From an uncultured Erysipelotrichaceae bacterium (GTDB lineage Bacteria; Bacillota_I; Bacilli_A; Erysipelotrichales; Erysipelotrichaceae): DNA of 43,888 nucleotides. The position numbers and the translations under genes are program-made. Each line of letters begins with the position of its first letter. Within the stretch, counting starts at the first letter, position 1. The stretch spans positions 1 to 43,888 of the forward strand of contig CAMNGB010000003.1 in assembly GCA_946537835.1 (NCBI GenBank). The letters are read 5' to 3'. Positions 43,062 through 43,888 of this stretch are shown here, in pieces. The notes under the pieces were generated by a model that was given only the letters and a program-made list of their open reading frames with translations, made no database searches and had not been told where the DNA came from.

Positions 43062-43888
43062 ATGAGTTATCGGATCGTATCGGATTCGTCTTCCAATCTG
43101 CTGGAATACAAGGGAAACGAGCATTACACAACGGTTCCTCTGAAGATCATGGTTGACGGAGTTGAATTTGTCGATGAAAAGGGACTGGATACCAGTGCGC
43201 TGGTCAATGCTTTTGAACACAGCACAAAAGACAGCACATCCTGTCCGAATGCCGGAGAATGGATGGAAGCCTTTGCCGGCTCGGAAGAAGTCTATGCAGT
43301 AACGATCAGTTCCAATCTGTCCGGAAGCTATGCATCATGCGTCATGGCCAAAGAACAGTATGAAGCCGAATATCCGAACGCCAGAGTTCATGTATTTGAC
43401 TCCAAGGCAACCGGCGGCAGCATGCAGCTGATCATCGAAAAGATCGAAGAATGCAAGGAAGCCGGCATGGGCTTTGAAGAAACGGTCAATGCCGTCAATG
43501 AATACTATGCTCATACCAGAATCCTCTTCCTGCTGGAGTCGCTCGGCAATCTGTCCAAGAACGGCCGCGTCAATCCGGCGGTGGCGAAGGTCGCATCGCT
43601 GCTGGGCATCCGTTTCCTCGGAAAGGCTTCCGAAGAAGGCACGATCCAGCAGGCATCCATTGCCAGGGGCGCCAGAAAGGCATTTTCTTCACTGTATAAC
43701 GAGATCCTGAAGATGGGATACAGCGGCGGCAAGCTGAGACTGTCGCACTGTCTGAATCCCGATCAGGCACATAAGATGAAGGACGAACTTCTTGCAAAGT
43801 TCCCGGGTGCGGATATTGTTGTCGATAACTGCACCGGACTCTGCAGCTATTACGCCGAACGCGGCGGAATGATCGTCTGCTTCGAAGT
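43062..43888 (+). CDS. DegV family fatty-acid-binding protein (cut by window end)
   Basis: The frame is open from ATG 43062 to the end of the window (275 codons; DegV proteins are about 280-290 aa, so only a few residues are missing). MSYRIVSDSSSNL is the family N-terminus, TISSNLSGSYASC holds the serine that contacts the bound lipid, and YYAERGGMIVCFE near the end is the family C-terminal motif. Such proteins bind fatty acids; in some Firmicutes they work with fatty acid kinase FakA as FakB. No fakA is in view. Confidence 0.93.
   Translation, partial: MSYRIVSDSSSNLLEYKGNEHYTTVPLKIMVDGVEFVDEKGLDTSALVNAFEHSTKDSTSCPNAGEWMEAFAGSEEVYAVTISSNLSGSYASCVMAKEQYEAEYPNARVHVFDSKATGGSMQLIIEKIEECKEAGMGFEETVNAVNEYYAHTRILFLLESLGNLSKNGRVNPAVAKVASLLGIRFLGKASEEGTIQQASIARGARKAFSSLYNEILKMGYSGGKLRLSHCLNPDQAHKMKDELLAKFPGADIVVDNCTGLCSYYAERGGMIVCFE

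Overview
The window is the replication-origin region of a low-to-moderate GC Firmicute (Bacillota). Gene order (dnaA-dnaN-yaaA-recF-gyrB-gyrA ... serS-tadA-dnaX-ybaB-recR on one side; pth-mfd-rqcP-divIC on the other), strong AGGAGG-type ribosome binding sites, a T-box in front of serS and a small-type SRP RNA all fit Firmicutes. No sporulation gene sits in the yabM-yabQ interval between mfd and divIC, and the overall look suggests an Erysipelotrichia-like lineage. That placement is an inference, not a database result. TGA is used as an ordinary stop codon.

Layout. Positions 1-20611 are almost entirely minus strand and read away from the origin: mnmG, an unrecognised 299-aa gene, fhs, recR, ybaB, dnaX, tadA, the SRP RNA gene ffs, serS with its T-box leader, a small plus-strand ORF, a TIR-domain membrane protein with a PepSY-like lipoprotein, then gyrA, gyrB, recF, yaaA, dnaN and dnaA. 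Positions 20612-21179 hold the DnaA-box cluster (oriC), with a second cluster between dnaA and dnaN. From 21180 to 23279 comes jag-yidC-rnpA-rpmH, also on the minus strand. In Bacillus this block reads away from the origin; here it reads towards it. To the right most genes are on the plus strand: an MFS transporter, a minus-strand D,D-carboxypeptidase, an unknown membrane-anchored protein, pth, mfd, rqcP, divIC, a tocopherol-cyclase-like gene, gpmI, a regulatory/ABC-transport cluster, a minus-strand deoxynucleotide hydrolase, a Nudix hydrolase, two tandem S9 peptidases and a DegV gene cut by the window end.

Most of the content is housekeeping: replication, supercoiling, recombination repair, tRNA modification and charging, protein secretion, ribosome rescue and division. 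The parts that look less ordinary are: (1) a perfect parS site that forms the serS terminator stem, plus a near-parS in the 14-bp stem of the serS T-box leader; (2) 34.08-38.04 kb, two LytTR regulators with degraded phosphorylation pockets around an XRE repressor, followed by an ABC exporter whose ATPase has an in-frame TAA at codon 13; a 20-bp-period direct repeat lies at about -60 and -40 of the cluster promoter; (3) a TIR domain joined through one membrane helix to a probable extracellular propeller, with a co-transcribed lipoprotein; (4) an mfd gene with no ATG/GTG/TTG at its expected start; (5) GyrA with Gly at the position that is normally acidic in the quinolone pocket.

Intergenic stretches over 300 bases are 9288-9630 (serS promoter and T-box, described below) and 20612-21179 (oriC). 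No tRNA, rRNA, CRISPR array, insertion sequence or prophage was seen.
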